Below the pieces are notes generated by a model. It was not told the DNA's origin, made no database searches, and saw only the letters and a list, made by a program, of their open reading frames with translations. Shown here one piece after another: positions 7,589-16,931 of a DNA stretch of 64,000 bases. The position numbers and the translations under genes are program-made. How positions within the stretch are numbered: the stretch's first letter is position 1; every line of letters starts with the position of its first letter. The DNA comes from Prevotella sp. UBA1705 (GTDB lineage: Bacteria; Bacteroidota; Bacteroidia; Bacteroidales; Bacteroidaceae). The stretch spans positions 1 through 64,000 of the forward strand of contig DCJH01000006.1 of the NCBI GenBank assembly GCA_002317385.1, in the 5' to 3' direction.

Positions 7589-8887
7589 TTAGAGCATCCT
7601 CTCGTCTACCACTCGTTTGGCCTTTCCGGTGCTGCGCTCGATGCTCTTCGGCTCCACCAACTTCACCTTGAAGCCCAGTCCGATGACGCTGCGGAGCTCG
7701 TCTTCCAATTTCTTCTGCAGCCTGACCATCTGCGACATCTCATCGCAGAAGTAGTCTTCCTTGACCTCCACCTTCAGCTCGGCGGTATCGGTGTTGTTCA
7801 CCCGACCTACCGTAAGCATATAGTGGGGCTCGAATTCTTTCAGGCTTAGGATAACCGCCTCGATCTGAGTAGGGAATACATTCACACCGCGGATGATGAG
7901 CATATCGTCGCTCCGGCCCAAGATGCGGTCCATTCGGACAAACGTTCGCCCGCAGGCACAGCGCTCGTGGTGGAGCGAGGTGAGGTCGTGCGTGCGATAA
8001 CGGAGCAGTGGCATGCCCTCCTTGGTGAGGTGGGTGAAGCAGAGTTCGCCCACCGTGCCGTCGGGAAGCGGCTCGTCCGTCTTCGGGTCTACTATCTCGG
8101 GATAGTAGTAATCCTCGCTCAGATGGGTACCGTTCTGGCACTCGCACTCGTATCCCACGCCCGGTCCGGCAATCTCACTGAGGCCATAGATGTCGTAGGC
8201 CTTGATGCCCAGCGTGTCTTGTAAGGTCTGGCGCATGTTCTCAGTCCATGGTTCTGCGCCGAAGGCTCCTACCCGGAGTTTGAACTCCTCCTTGGGCCAC
8301 GGCGACTCCTTGAGGGCTTCTCCGAGAAACATGGCGTAGGAAGGCGTGCAGCAGAGGGCCGTAGCGCCGAAGTCGTGCATCAGTGTTATCTGCTTCTTGG
8401 TGTTGCCCGAAGAGATGGGAATGACGCTTGCGCCGATGTTGGTAGCACCTGAATGCGCCCCGAGTCCGCCGGTGAAGAGTCCGTAACCATAGGAAATTTG
8501 GAAGATATCTTCCTTTCCACAGCCAAAGGAAGTGAAGGCACGAGAGAGGCTTTCGGTCCAGGTGGCCAGGTCTTTGCGTGTGTAGAGCGCCACCACGGGC
8601 TTACCGGTGGTGCCCGACGAGGCGTGGATGCGCACTATCTGACTCATGGGAACTGCCGCGAACCCAAAGGGATAGTGGTCGCGGAGGTCGGTTTTCTGGG
8701 TGAAAGGGAGCTTTCCGATATCGTCGATTCCCTGGATATCATCGGGCAGGAGACCCATCTCCTGAAACTTCTTACGATAGAATGGCGTGTTGTGGTAGAC
8801 ATATTCCACCATCGATTTGAGGCGGCGGCTCTGGATTTCGCGCAGTTGTTCGCGGTCCATACACTCCATGGTCTCATTCCAAATCAT
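7589..8887 (-). CDS. paaK: Phenylacetate-CoA ligase
   Basis: This 432-residue member of the acyl-adenylate-forming family activates phenylacetate or a related aryl acid with ATP and CoA. The phosphate-binding loop SSGTTGKP is at 90-97. The family motif YGLSEIAGPGVG and the hinge region RSDDMLIIRGVNVFPTQIE follow. The length is normal. It starts at 8887, with a canonical promoter 39 bases upstream, and leads a two-gene operon with the ACT protein. In anaerobic Bacteroidota such enzymes work with 2-oxoacid:ferredoxin oxidoreductases in aromatic amino-acid interconversion rather than in an aerobic paa pathway; no paa ring-cleavage gene is present. Confidence 0.92.
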   Translation of the reverse strand: MIWNETMECMDREQLREIQSRRLKSMVEYVYHNTPFYRKKFQEMGLLPDDIQGIDDIGKLPFTQKTDLRDHYPFGFAAVPMSQIVRIHASSGTTGKPVVALYTRKDLATWTESLSRAFTSFGCGKEDIFQISYGYGLFTGGLGAHSGATNIGASVIPISSGNTKKQITLMHDFGATALCCTPSYAMFLGEALKESPWPKEEFKLRVGAFGAEPWTENMRQTLQDTLGIKAYDIYGLSEIAGPGVGYECECQNGTHLSEDYYYPEIVDPKTDEPLPDGTVGELCFTHLTKEGMPLLRYRTHDLTSLHHERCACGRTFVRMDRILGRSDDMLIIRGVNVFPTQIEAVILSLKEFEPHYMLTVGRVNNTDTAELKVEVKEDYFCDEMSQMVRLQKKLEDELRSVIGLGFKVKLVEPKSIERSTGKAKRVVDERML

Positions 8888-8925
8888 AGACTTTTGGGCT
8901 TAGGAAATTATTTTTCTCTTCGTTA

Positions 8926-8956
8926 CAAAGGTACCGATTATTTGCAAGAATGCAAA
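8926..8956 (-). promoter_or_regulatory. Canonical promoter of paaK
   Basis: On the minus strand TTTG (8956-8953), 19 bases, then TACCTTTG (8933-8926). It fits TTTG-N19-TAnnTTTG exactly. Confidence 0.8.
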
Positions 8957-9138
8957 GAAAACGCTTTGAAAATTATAAAAATCGAAAGAAAATCATCGTT
9001 TTTAAAAACAAATTATCATGCAAAAGGCGTTCTGACCGACACCCTATGACAGAACCGCCAGGTAGAGGGAAAACAGAATTTGTGTAGAAATTCATCAATT
9101 TATCATGCCGATTCATGGGCTTTTCCCTAAACTTTGGC

Positions 9139-9146
9139 TATCTTTG
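9139..9146 (+). promoter_or_regulatory. -7 element of the nucleoside kinase gene
   Basis: TATCTTTG lies 35 bases before the ATG at 9182. No good TTTG is found 19-20 bases further upstream. Confidence 0.6.
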
Positions 9147-9181
9147 AGCATTGTAAACCGACAACACATAACACTCTCCGT

Positions 9182-10843
9182 ATGAAACAAACCATACACA
9201 TCCGTTGCAAAAACAACGATCAAAAGCTCGAAGTACCTATCGGAAGCACCCTTTCGGAAGTATTCCGCATGCTCAATCTCGATATGCAATACGGCCCCAT
9301 CTGCGCCAAAGTGAACAACAAGGTGGAAGGCATGCACTTCCGTCTGTATCATAACAAGGATATCGAATATCTCGACATGACCACCGGTTCGGGCTCACGC
9401 AACTACGCCCGGACACTTTTCTTCGTGCTCTGCAAGGCCGTGCACGACCTCTATTCGGGCAGCGAGATGTCGATAGACATACCTGTGAGCAACGGCTACT
9501 ACGTAGACCTGCAGATAGGTCACCCCGTGGAGCAGGCCGACGCCGACCGCATCCGCGAGCGCATGCAGCAGATCATCGACGCCAAGATAGCCATCACCCG
9601 GCACGAAGTGCCTACCGAAGACGCCATCCGCATGTTCGAAGAGAAGGGCGACGAGGCCAAGGTGAAACTGCTCCGCAGCAAGGGTTCCATCTATACCACC
9701 TATTATCAGATAGACGACTACGTGGACTATTACTACGGCGCACTGCTCACCAACACCTCCAAAATCTACCTCTTCGGTCTGGAGAAATACTTCGACGGAC
9801 TGCTCCTGCGCATCCCCGACCTGAAGAATCCGGGCGTATTGCCCGAGATGACGCACCAGGAAAAGATGTTCGACATATTCCAGGAGCACCACCGCTGGCA
9901 GAGCATCATGGGCGTAAGAACCGTTGGCGACTTCAACGAAATAGTGGCATCGGGCAAAGCCACCGACCTCATCAACGTGTCGGAAGCGCTACAGGAGAAG
10001 AAAATCTCTAAGATAGCCGACGAAATTGCGAGCCGTAAGGACGTGAAGCTGGTGCTCTTGGCCGGGCCGTCGTCGTCGGGAAAGACCACCACCTGCAAGC
10101 GACTCAGCATCCAGTTGCTGGCCAACGGCATCAAGCCCCTGCAGATATCGCTCGACGATTACTTCGTAGACCGCCATCATACGCCTAAGGATGAGAGTGG
10201 CGAATACGACTATGAGAGTATCTATGCCCTTAATCTTGAGCTCATCAACGAGCAGTTCAACGCTCTCTTCCGTGGCGAGGAGGTGGAACTGCCGAAGTAT
10301 AATTTCCAGACGGGCAAGAGCGAACCGAGCGGCAAGAAGCTCCGCATGGACGAGCACAATGTGCTGGTGGTGGAAGGCATCCACGCCCTCAACCCCGAAC
10401 TCACGGCCCAGATACCCGAGGCTCAGAAGTTCCGTGTCTATGTCTCCGCACTGACCACTATCCTGCTCGACGACCACAACTACATCCCGACGACTGATAA
10501 CCGTCTGCTGCGGCGCATCATACGCGACTACAAATACCGCGGCGTCAACGCGCAGGAAACCATTCATCGCTGGCCGTCGGTGCGCGCCGGCGAGCAGAAA
10601 TGGATTTTCCCCTATCAGGAAAACGCCGACGCAATGTTCAACTCTGCCATGATCTTCGAACTGGCCGTTATCCGTCAGCAGGCCGAACCGCTGCTGGAAC
10701 TGGTGCCCGAGAACTGCGAGGAGCATGCCGAGGCCTACCGACTGAGCAAGTTTCTGCAGTATATCCAGCCCATTCCCAACCGCGACATCCCGCCCACGAG
10801 CCTCCTCCGCGAGTTCCTCGGCGGCAGTTCGTTCAAATATTAG
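9182..10843 (+). CDS. Nucleoside (uridine-type) kinase with N-terminal TGS/ubiquitin-like domain
   Basis: This 553-residue protein starts at MKQTIHIRCKNND; the 16-residue extension to 9134 overlaps the -7 element and is rejected. About residues 1-65 form a TGS-like domain. A threonyl-tRNA-synthetase-like second domain follows (about 65-280). The C-terminal kinase half has the P-loop GPSSSGKTT (295-303) and the phosphoribulokinase/uridine kinase hallmarks SLDDYFVDR, PKYNF and VVEGIHALNP. The fused form is widespread in Bacteroidota and Firmicutes and is annotated as nucleoside kinase; the true substrate is not certain. The gene is monocistronic, with its own promoter and terminator. Confidence 0.85.
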   Translation: MKQTIHIRCKNNDQKLEVPIGSTLSEVFRMLNLDMQYGPICAKVNNKVEGMHFRLYHNKDIEYLDMTTGSGSRNYARTLFFVLCKAVHDLYSGSEMSIDIPVSNGYYVDLQIGHPVEQADADRIRERMQQIIDAKIAITRHEVPTEDAIRMFEEKGDEAKVKLLRSKGSIYTTYYQIDDYVDYYYGALLTNTSKIYLFGLEKYFDGLLLRIPDLKNPGVLPEMTHQEKMFDIFQEHHRWQSIMGVRTVGDFNEIVASGKATDLINVSEALQEKKISKIADEIASRKDVKLVLLAGPSSSGKTTTCKRLSIQLLANGIKPLQISLDDYFVDRHHTPKDESGEYDYESIYALNLELINEQFNALFRGEEVELPKYNFQTGKSEPSGKKLRMDEHNVLVVEGIHALNPELTAQIPEAQKFRVYVSALTTILLDDHNYIPTTDNRLLRRIIRDYKYRGVNAQETIHRWPSVRAGEQKWIFPYQENADAMFNSAMIFELAVIRQQAEPLLELVPENCEEHAEAYRLSKFLQYIQPIPNRDIPPTSLLREFLGGSSFKY

Positions 10844-10869
10844 CCCACGTGCGCCGCAGACCTCTCATG

Positions 10870-10909
10870 CCACTCCCCAAGCCCCATCGGCCTCGGGGAG
10901 TGGCTTTTT
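10870..10909 (+). terminator. Intrinsic terminator of the nucleoside kinase gene
   Basis: CCACTCCCC (10870-10878) pairs perfectly with GGGGAGTGG (10895-10903) and is followed by CTTTTTC. It lies 27 bases past the stop. Confidence 0.9.
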
Positions 10910-11051
10910 CTTGTCCTTTCGATGCTGGAACCCCTTCCGCGGCATCGGAATCAGGCCGCTGGAAATCCCGTAGTAACAGACCGTTTTAGTTAAATTGCAA
11001 CCTCTTTTAAAATTAAAAGAGGAAAGTTCAAAGATTAAATCGGTTTTTTAT

Positions 11052-11059
11052 TATCTTTG
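11052..11059 (+). promoter_or_regulatory. -7 element of the Na/Pi cotransporter gene
   Basis: TATCTTTG ends 38 bases before the chosen ATG at 11098. The -33 region is weak. Confidence 0.6.
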
Positions 11060-11097
11060 CAACGTATTTGTATCATCTGTTTCAAAGACTTCTCTTG

Positions 11098-12816
11098 ATG
11101 AGCGGAAACTATATTATTATCTTCATGAAGATCCTCGGGTCACTGGCACTCCTCATTTATGGAATGAAGGTGATGAGCGAAGCACTTCAAAAAATGGCCG
11201 GTTCGCAGTTGCGACACATCCTTGGAGCCATGACCACCAACCGTTTTACAGGTATGCTTACGGGTACATTCATCACCTGTGCGGTACAGTCTTCATCTGC
11301 CACGACCGTGATGACGGTATCGTTTGTCAATGCCGGTCTGCTCACCCTGGCCCAGTCTATCTCGGTCATCATGGGCGCCAATATCGGTACGACACTCACC
11401 GCCTGGATCATGTCCTTGGGCTTCAAGGTCGATCTCACGATGGCTGTCTTCCCGGCATTCCTCATCGGCATCATCCTCATCTACACCAAACGCAGCCGCT
11501 ACGTGGGCGATTTCCTTTTCGGTATAGCCTTCCTTTTCTTCTCACTCGTGCTGCTGAGCGACGCCGGCAAAGCTCTCGACCTGGCCCACAACCCCACCGC
11601 CATCAACTTCTTCTCGAGCTTCGACACCCAAAGCCACTGGTCAATCCTCATCTTCCTGTTTATCGGAACGCTCATCACCTGCATCGTGCAGAGCTCGGCT
11701 GCAGTGATGGCCGTCACCATATTATTATGCTCCACGGGCGTGCTGCCCATCTATCTTGGCATCGCTCTGGTGATGGGCGAGAACATCGGAACCACTGCCA
11801 CCGCCAACCTTGCTGCCCTGGGAGCCAACACGCAGGCCCGCCGCGCCGCCCTGGCCCACCTGGTTTTCAATGTGTTTGGTGTCGTCTGGGTGCTCTGCCT
11901 GTTCTATCCCTTCGTCAATCTGATATGCTCCATCGTGGGCTACGACCCCATGGGTGCCCACTATACCGTGGCCCAGAAGGCAGCCATCCTGCCCATCGTA
12001 CTGGCCGCCTTCCACACAGGCTTCAACGTTTGCAACACCGGGCTCCTCATTTGGTTTATTCCTGTGATCGAGAAGGTGGTGTGCATGATTATCAAGCCCA
12101 ACGCCAAAGCCGACGAGGAAGACTTCCGCCTGCGCTTCATCCAGGTGGGCATCATGAAGACTCCGGAGCTCTCGGTGCTCGAAGCACAGAAGGAAATACT
12201 GAGCTTTGCCGAGCGCATACACCGCATGTTCAGCATGGTGAGGGAGCTGTTGCGCGAGAACGACGCCGACAAGTTTAAGAAACTCTACGAGCGTATAGAG
12301 AAATACGAGGATATTTCGGATAATATGGAGATCGAGATTGCCAAGTATCTCGACCAGGTGAGCGACGCCCACCTGAGCGATGACACCAAGGGAAAGATAC
12401 GCGCCATGCTGCGACAGATCTCCGAGATTGAGAGCATCGGCGACTCATGCAATAACCTCGGGCGCACCATCAACCGCCGACGCAACGGCAAGGAGGACTT
12501 CACTGAGCCGCAGTATGAGCACATCCAGCAGATGTTTGAGCTCACAGACGATGCCCTCACCGAGATGGATGCCCTGCTCACCGGCCACCGCGAGAACCTC
12601 GACGCCACGCGCTCGTTCAACATCGAGAACGAGATCAACAACTATCGCAACCAACTTCGTTCGGAGAATATCACCGACATCAACAACCACGAGTACAGCT
12701 ACGCCGTGGGAACGATGTATATGGACATCATCCAGGAGTGCGAGAAGCTCGGCGACTACATCGTCAACGTGGTAGAGTCGCGTATGGGTATCAAGCAGAG
12801 CAGCGCGGCAAACTGA
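11098..12816 (+). CDS. Na+/phosphate cotransporter (NptA type) with PhoU-like C-terminal domain
   Basis: This 572-residue inner-membrane protein has two repeated Na/Pi cotransport modules, with the paired hallmarks QSSSATTVMTVSFVNAG and QSSAAVMAVTILLCSTG, and many hydrophobic helices up to about residue 340. A soluble helical PhoU-like domain (about 355-560) follows. It should import phosphate with sodium; the PhoU part may tune activity. The start at 11098 is preferred over 11068 because it leaves a normal leader after the -7 element. It is a single gene; the only sequence just downstream is a run of the heptamer TTGAACA/TTTGAAC. Confidence 0.9.
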   Translation: MSGNYIIIFMKILGSLALLIYGMKVMSEALQKMAGSQLRHILGAMTTNRFTGMLTGTFITCAVQSSSATTVMTVSFVNAGLLTLAQSISVIMGANIGTTLTAWIMSLGFKVDLTMAVFPAFLIGIILIYTKRSRYVGDFLFGIAFLFFSLVLLSDAGKALDLAHNPTAINFFSSFDTQSHWSILIFLFIGTLITCIVQSSAAVMAVTILLCSTGVLPIYLGIALVMGENIGTTATANLAALGANTQARRAALAHLVFNVFGVVWVLCLFYPFVNLICSIVGYDPMGAHYTVAQKAAILPIVLAAFHTGFNVCNTGLLIWFIPVIEKVVCMIIKPNAKADEEDFRLRFIQVGIMKTPELSVLEAQKEILSFAERIHRMFSMVRELLRENDADKFKKLYERIEKYEDISDNMEIEIAKYLDQVSDAHLSDDTKGKIRAMLRQISEIESIGDSCNNLGRTINRRRNGKEDFTEPQYEHIQQMFELTDDALTEMDALLTGHRENLDATRSFNIENEINNYRNQLRSENITDINNHEYSYAVGTMYMDIIQECEKLGDYIVNVVESRMGIKQSSAAN

Positions 12817-13118
12817 AGTCCTTTGAACTTTGAACATTGAACATTGAACTTTAGCGTTCGCACGAGTGAGACTGGGGAGCGGATGATTTACAATCTGATC
12901 CTTGGAAAATAAGCTCCTACCCTTGGGAGCATTTCACGCCGTTCCCTGGAACAATTCGTACTATTCCTCGGAACATTGACGTTGAAGCATAGGGACTTAG
13001 CGCCCCCAACAATCATCAATCCCACCGCCGATAGGCCTGTTTCCCACAGTTTTCGGGAAGCAAACCCATTGCCGATGGGATTCCTTTTAATACAAATAAT
13101 CACGTCTTCTCGACGGCA
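12817..13118. other. Spacer with heptamer run and 22-nt periodic tract
   Basis: Bases 12822-12853 are heptamers of TTTGAAC/ATTGAAC type, the reverse complement of the AAGTTCA runs near 1215, 17045 and 18000. Bases 12899-12986 hold a 22-nt periodic array. Nothing else is seen. Confidence 0.7.
12899..12986. repeat. 22-nt periodic array of a second sequence type (four units)
   Basis: GG dinucleotides at 12904, 12926, 12948 and 12970 are exactly 22 bases apart. They sit in related words: TCCTTGGAAAAT, CCCTTGGGAGCATT, TTCCCTGGAACAATT and TTCCTCGGAACATT. The unit differs from the GATTAsTACCT arrays but has the same period. Confidence 0.65.
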
Positions 13119-13475
13119 TCACCTTTCTTCAAGCTCCAGCTCACCAAGCTTTTGCCATATCTTCAGAAAGGTGGGATGATCCACTTTCTTTTCAAACTTC
13201 ACCACAACGCCCGAGTCGTGGAGCAAGTCGAAGGCCTGTTGCGATATCACGTCGGCATAGACCTCGGCCACCCCGCCGTCGGCCATCATCCTTGCGGCCG
13301 ACCGTCCGGCCGCCTTCACGGCCAACTTGGCGTCGAGGAAGAGCTCCGGCTCATCGTTGAAGATGTTATATAGACGGCGCACGCCATGACCGTCAAACAT
13401 GCGGATGTTGCCCTCATGGAGGATGACGAGCGAGCATTGCTCAGTATGTAGCGTGTCAATCAGTTCTTGCATCAT
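13119..13475 (-). CDS. DUF1893 family protein (cytidine-deaminase-like fold)
   Basis: This 118-residue cytoplasmic protein matches the pattern of the DUF1893 family: SLVILHEGNIRMFDGHGVRRLY, then AAGRSAARMMADGGVAEVYADVISQQA. The founding structure, Thermotoga TM1506, has a cytidine-deaminase-like fold but lacks the usual zinc site. I see no His/Cys zinc motif here either, so no catalytic role is assigned. It starts MMQELID at 13475 with a -7 element 29 bases upstream. It is a lone gene between repeat-rich spacers. Confidence 0.75.
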   Translation of the reverse strand: MMQELIDTLHTEQCSLVILHEGNIRMFDGHGVRRLYNIFNDEPELFLDAKLAVKAAGRSAARMMADGGVAEVYADVISQQAFDLLHDSGVVVKFEKKVDHPTFLKIWQKLGELELEER

Positions 13476-13503
13476 AAGGCTAAATCATTAGATGTTCTTT
13501 TCG

Positions 13504-13511
13504 CAAATATA
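13504..13511 (-). promoter_or_regulatory. -7 element of the DUF1893 gene
   Basis: The minus strand reads TATATTTG, matching TAnnTTTG, 29 bases upstream of the start. The -33 element is not clear. Confidence 0.5.
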
Positions 13512-13723
13512 GGATTTTTTTTCGGAAGAATTGTCAAATTATGAGAAAAAAGAGGGCATCTGTCGAGAGATAGGAGTCGGCGGAGAGGGCACGCAGGCGG
13601 AGTGGGTTGCCCGCACGGATGGAATTATATTTCCGTTGAGTGGTTGTCGTGGAGCGAACGGGTGTTTTTCGTCTCACGCAGAGGCGCAGAGAGCGCGGAG
13701 AGCTGGCGCAAATCGGCCATCCA

Positions 13724-13985
13724 GTAGAGACATGACCCGTGCATATCCGCACCGCCGGAAGGGAGTATGAAGTCTGAGTTTTGCTGATTAGAGGGTTGTT
13801 TTTTCTCACACAGGGATTGATTTTTTCTCACACCGAGTCCACAGAGGGCACAGAGGCGGGCGCTGTTGGGCCTGCAGTAATGATGGGAGGCCACAGAGAG
13901 GACCTTTCATCGCGAGGCGCTGAAAGGGGACTTTTACGGCGCCATGCGGCGATGCGGACATGCACGGGGCATGTCCCTACTGAGC
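13724..13985. repeat. Inverted pair of P1 palindromes
   Basis: The left copy at 13724-13759 is degenerate, with about three substitutions. The right copy at 13947-13985 is near-perfect and in opposite orientation. Each has the GGACATG / CATGTCC self-complementary core. Spacing is about 260 bp, like the pair at the left window edge. Confidence 0.75.
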
Positions 13986-14161
13986 CTATGCCCTATCCCC
14001 ATACTCAGCTTGGATATCCATAGAATGTCAAGAAATATCCGAAAAATCGGAGATCGATATTGAATCGAAATAGGATGGGTAGCACATGCTTTCACGACAA
14101 AATGGAGGTGGAGGGAGGAAAAGAGGGAGGGCGCAGGGAGATAAGTGTGGAGACGAGCGAC

Positions 14162-14271
14162 GAGGAGGGCCTAATCGATAGGGGATTAGTACCTAAAGGG
14201 AATGCGATGAATACCTAATGGCGAGGCGGTAAGTACCTATTCGCAAGGTGAAATGCACCTTGGGATAGGGC
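14162..14271 (+). repeat. 22-nt tandem array B (five units)
   Basis: Units start at 14162, 14184, 14206, 14228 and 14250. The clearest begin GATTAGTACCTAA and GATGAATACCTAA and end in GC; the outer units are diverged but keep the exact period. Confidence 0.8.
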
Positions 14272-14851
14272 GGAAAGGTCGATAAATAAGGGTGAGAAGG
14301 GCGGATGGAGGGCATGAACGAGTGCGGACCTCCGCTTGAAATCGATTCTATTTCATGACAAACCGGCCGAAATGATGAATGCAGAAACCTGTTTTTTGCC
14401 CATGAAAAGGTATTTATCGCAGCACGGAAAACTGTCAAGAAATCACAAGATGCTATGTAGCAATGGATTGCAGAGGGCGGATTTTTCGCCTGTTTCCCGC
14501 CAAAGATTTTTGAGAAGAGAATATGACGCGCAGGCGAAGACTATTTTCAATATTTTTCATCAGTATTTTTTGAGAAGACGAGAGGGGGGAAGGGGGAGGA
14601 CAAGAAATGGCGGACACCACGGCGAGGACGCCTACGCCTCCTCGCCGTCTGGCCTGAACCTCACATTCCCTGCCCCGTCAGGCAGCGCCAATCCCCATGG
14701 ACACGCACTCCCACCCCCGTGTGGGCAGGGCTGGACGGCATGGCGAAGCCCCAACTCTTGATAAACTATAAACAAACTTAAAAAACGTGCTATAAATCAA
14801 TATTTTGCATAATAAACAATCAAAAACCGATTAAGTTTGGAGAATTCTAAG

Positions 14852-14859
14852 TAAATTTG
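14852..14859 (+). promoter_or_regulatory. -7 element of the DUF6242-porG operon
   Basis: TAAATTTG fits TAnnTTTG, 26 bases before the first ATG at 14886. Confidence 0.55.
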
Positions 14860-14885
14860 CAGCTAAATTCAATAAATTGCGCGCA

Positions 14886-16253
14886 ATGATGAAGAAGTTA
14901 TTGTCCTCCCTCATGATGGTTTCAGCCATGTTCACGTTTGCTTCATGTCTGAAAAGCACGGATGACAACACAACCTATTACGATGATACGGCAGTGACAG
15001 CATTTAAGCTTGGCACCGTCAACCAATATAAAACAACCAAGGCCAAGGATGGCGTCACCGACAGTACTTATAAGGTGAGCTATTCGGCAAGCAGCTATAC
15101 ATTCTACATCGACCAGCTGCAACGCGTGATCTATAACCCCGACTCCCTGCCCTATGGCACCGATGCCACGAAGATTGTGTGCACGCTCACCACGAAAAAC
15201 GGCGGAACGGCTGTGATTACACTGAAGAATCAGGCCGGCGAAGACAGTCTGGCCTACTACTCGAGCACCGACTCGGTGGACTTCAGCAGTCCGAGAAAGG
15301 TGCGCGTCTATAGCAACAGCAATGCCGCCTACCGCGACTACACGGTGCGCGTGAATGTGCATCAGCAGACGGGCGAGGAGATGAGCTGGCGCAGCACCAC
15401 GTTTGCCACCCTCTCGACAGTGGGAGCCCGCAAGATGGTCTACAACGCCAGCGAGCTCTATCTCTTCGGCGTGAAAGACGGACAGACCGTGGTGTTCCGC
15501 CAGAACGGCACGGCCATGGAGCAGCTTGCGCCGACCTTTGGCGCCGATGCCTACAAGAGCGCGGTGGCCCTGGGCGGATACCTCTATGTGCTCAACGGCG
15601 GCAGCGTGATGCGCTCGGCCGATGGCAGCACGTGGCAGCAGATGGGTAGCGACGCCTCGCTCACCCAGCTGGTGGGCGCCGGCAGCGCGAAGCTCTATGC
15701 CCTGACCGCCGACGGCATCAAGGCCTCGGCCGACAACGGCGCTACCTGGGCCGCAGAGAGCCTCGACGACGATGCCGCCAACCTGCCTACAGACAATGTG
15801 AGCTTCGTGTGCATGACCGCCAAGGCCAATGCGCAGACCAACAACCTCATCCTCGTGGGCCAGCGCGGCGACAAAACCGTGATTTGGCGCAAGGTGGAGG
15901 AGAACGCCACGGGTGCGCAGTCGCAGCCCTGGGCCTTCTATACTCAGGACGATTACAACAAGCTTGCGCTGCCCTTCCTGGCCAATCTGCAGGTGATGGG
16001 ATACGACGACGGGCTTATCGCCCTCGGCGGAGACTTCTCTACCTTCTACGAGAGCAAAGACCAGGGCATCACATGGATAGCCACCGACGACATGGCGCTC
16101 ACCTCGGCCTTCGGGCTCGCGGCCTCGCCGTTTGCCATGGTGGCCGACTCGAACAACTATATGCACATCTCCAAGGCCGGCTCCACCGCCGTATGGCTGG
16201 GCCGTCTGGCCCGACTGGGATGGGCCACCAACCAAGAAGCCTTCACCGAATAA
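14886..16253 (+). CDS. DUF6242-type outer-envelope lipoprotein with Asp-box repeats
   Basis: This 455-residue lipoprotein starts MMKKLLSS and has the lipobox FASC with lipidated Cys21; the upstream TTG start is rejected. An N-terminal beta-domain (about 25-165) resembles DUF6242. The rest looks like a beta-propeller with Asp-box-like motifs SADGSTWQQMG, SADNGATWAAE and SKDQGITWIATD, as in sialidase-like propellers, but no catalytic residues can be assigned. Its TAA is followed immediately by the ATG of the PorG-like gene, so the two are translationally coupled. In Porphyromonas gingivalis a lipoprotein gene also precedes porG. A role in type IX secretion or outer-membrane assembly is inferred. 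Confidence 0.78.
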   Translation: MMKKLLSSLMMVSAMFTFASCLKSTDDNTTYYDDTAVTAFKLGTVNQYKTTKAKDGVTDSTYKVSYSASSYTFYIDQLQRVIYNPDSLPYGTDATKIVCTLTTKNGGTAVITLKNQAGEDSLAYYSSTDSVDFSSPRKVRVYSNSNAAYRDYTVRVNVHQQTGEEMSWRSTTFATLSTVGARKMVYNASELYLFGVKDGQTVVFRQNGTAMEQLAPTFGADAYKSAVALGGYLYVLNGGSVMRSADGSTWQQMGSDASLTQLVGAGSAKLYALTADGIKASADNGATWAAESLDDDAANLPTDNVSFVCMTAKANAQTNNLILVGQRGDKTVIWRKVEENATGAQSQPWAFYTQDDYNKLALPFLANLQVMGYDDGLIALGGDFSTFYESKDQGITWIATDDMALTSAFGLAASPFAMVADSNNYMHISKAGSTAVWLGRLARLGWATNQEAFTE

Positions 16254-16931
16254 ATGAGACGACTGCTGATTTTCATGATGATGTGGGGCTCGTTCATGAC
16301 GCTGAGCGCGCAGGACGACCCTGAATATCGCATGGAGATTGGTGTGGGCGCAGGCATGATGGGCTATCTGGGCGACTTCAACGGCAAGCCCACCCACGAC
16401 CTCCAGCCCATGGTGTCGGCCGTGGGACGGTATGTCATCAGTCCCTATATGGCGGTGAGGCTCAATGTGGGCTATGGCACGATGAAGGGTTCGTCGGCCG
16501 ATGTGGAGACGTTCTATCCCGACTACGCCACTGAGCCCTACACCTTCAAGAACAAACTCTATGATGTGAGTGCCACCTACGAATATAATTTCTGGCCCTA
16601 CGGCACCGGACGCGACTATCGCGGCGCCAAGCGGTTCACGCCGTTTGTGTTTGCCGGCATCGGCGGCACCTATGTCAAGACGCCTGAGAAAGGCCGCTTC
16701 GCCTTCAACCTGCCCCTCGGCGTGGGTGTGAAATACAAGTTGGCAGAGCGCATGAACCTCGGTGTGGAATGGGCCATACACTTTGCCCAGACCGACTATC
16801 TCGACGGAGCGAAAGATCCCTACTACGTGAAGAGTAGCGGACTGTTTAAGAACACCGACTGCTACTCGGCCCTCCAGCTCACGCTCACCTACAGCTTCTC
16901 GGCCAAATGCGCCACCTGTAACAAGGAATGA
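16254..16931 (+). CDS. porG: PorG-like outer-membrane beta-barrel (DUF6089), type IX secretion
   Basis: This 225-residue protein has a signal peptide ending near LSAQ (about residue 20) and alternating aromatic/polar strands of an eight-stranded-type barrel ending in LTLTYSF, followed by a short CATCNKE tail. It resembles DUF6089 and PorG, the outer-membrane partner of the periplasmic PorK/PorN ring of the type IX secretion system. The gene order supports this strongly: in P. gingivalis porG is followed by uppS, bamA and two ompH genes, exactly as here. Its start overlaps nothing but abuts the stop of the lipoprotein gene. PorK, PorL, PorM and PorN are not in this window. Confidence 0.78.
   Translation: MRRLLIFMMMWGSFMTLSAQDDPEYRMEIGVGAGMMGYLGDFNGKPTHDLQPMVSAVGRYVISPYMAVRLNVGYGTMKGSSADVETFYPDYATEPYTFKNKLYDVSATYEYNFWPYGTGRDYRGAKRFTPFVFAGIGGTYVKTPEKGRFAFNLPLGVGVKYKLAERMNLGVEWAIHFAQTDYLDGAKDPYYVKSSGLFKNTDCYSALQLTLTYSFSAKCATCNKE

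Larger units (their letters stand above)
13476..14885. other. 1.4-kb gene-free repeat region
   Basis: From left to right it contains CAGAGGCGCAGAG-type words, a degenerate inverted P1 pair (13724-13985), a 22-nt array (14162-14271) and GC-rich filler. The promoter of the next operon comes last. The ORFs inside (for example 14336-14761) are low-complexity and have no family features. Confidence 0.7.
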
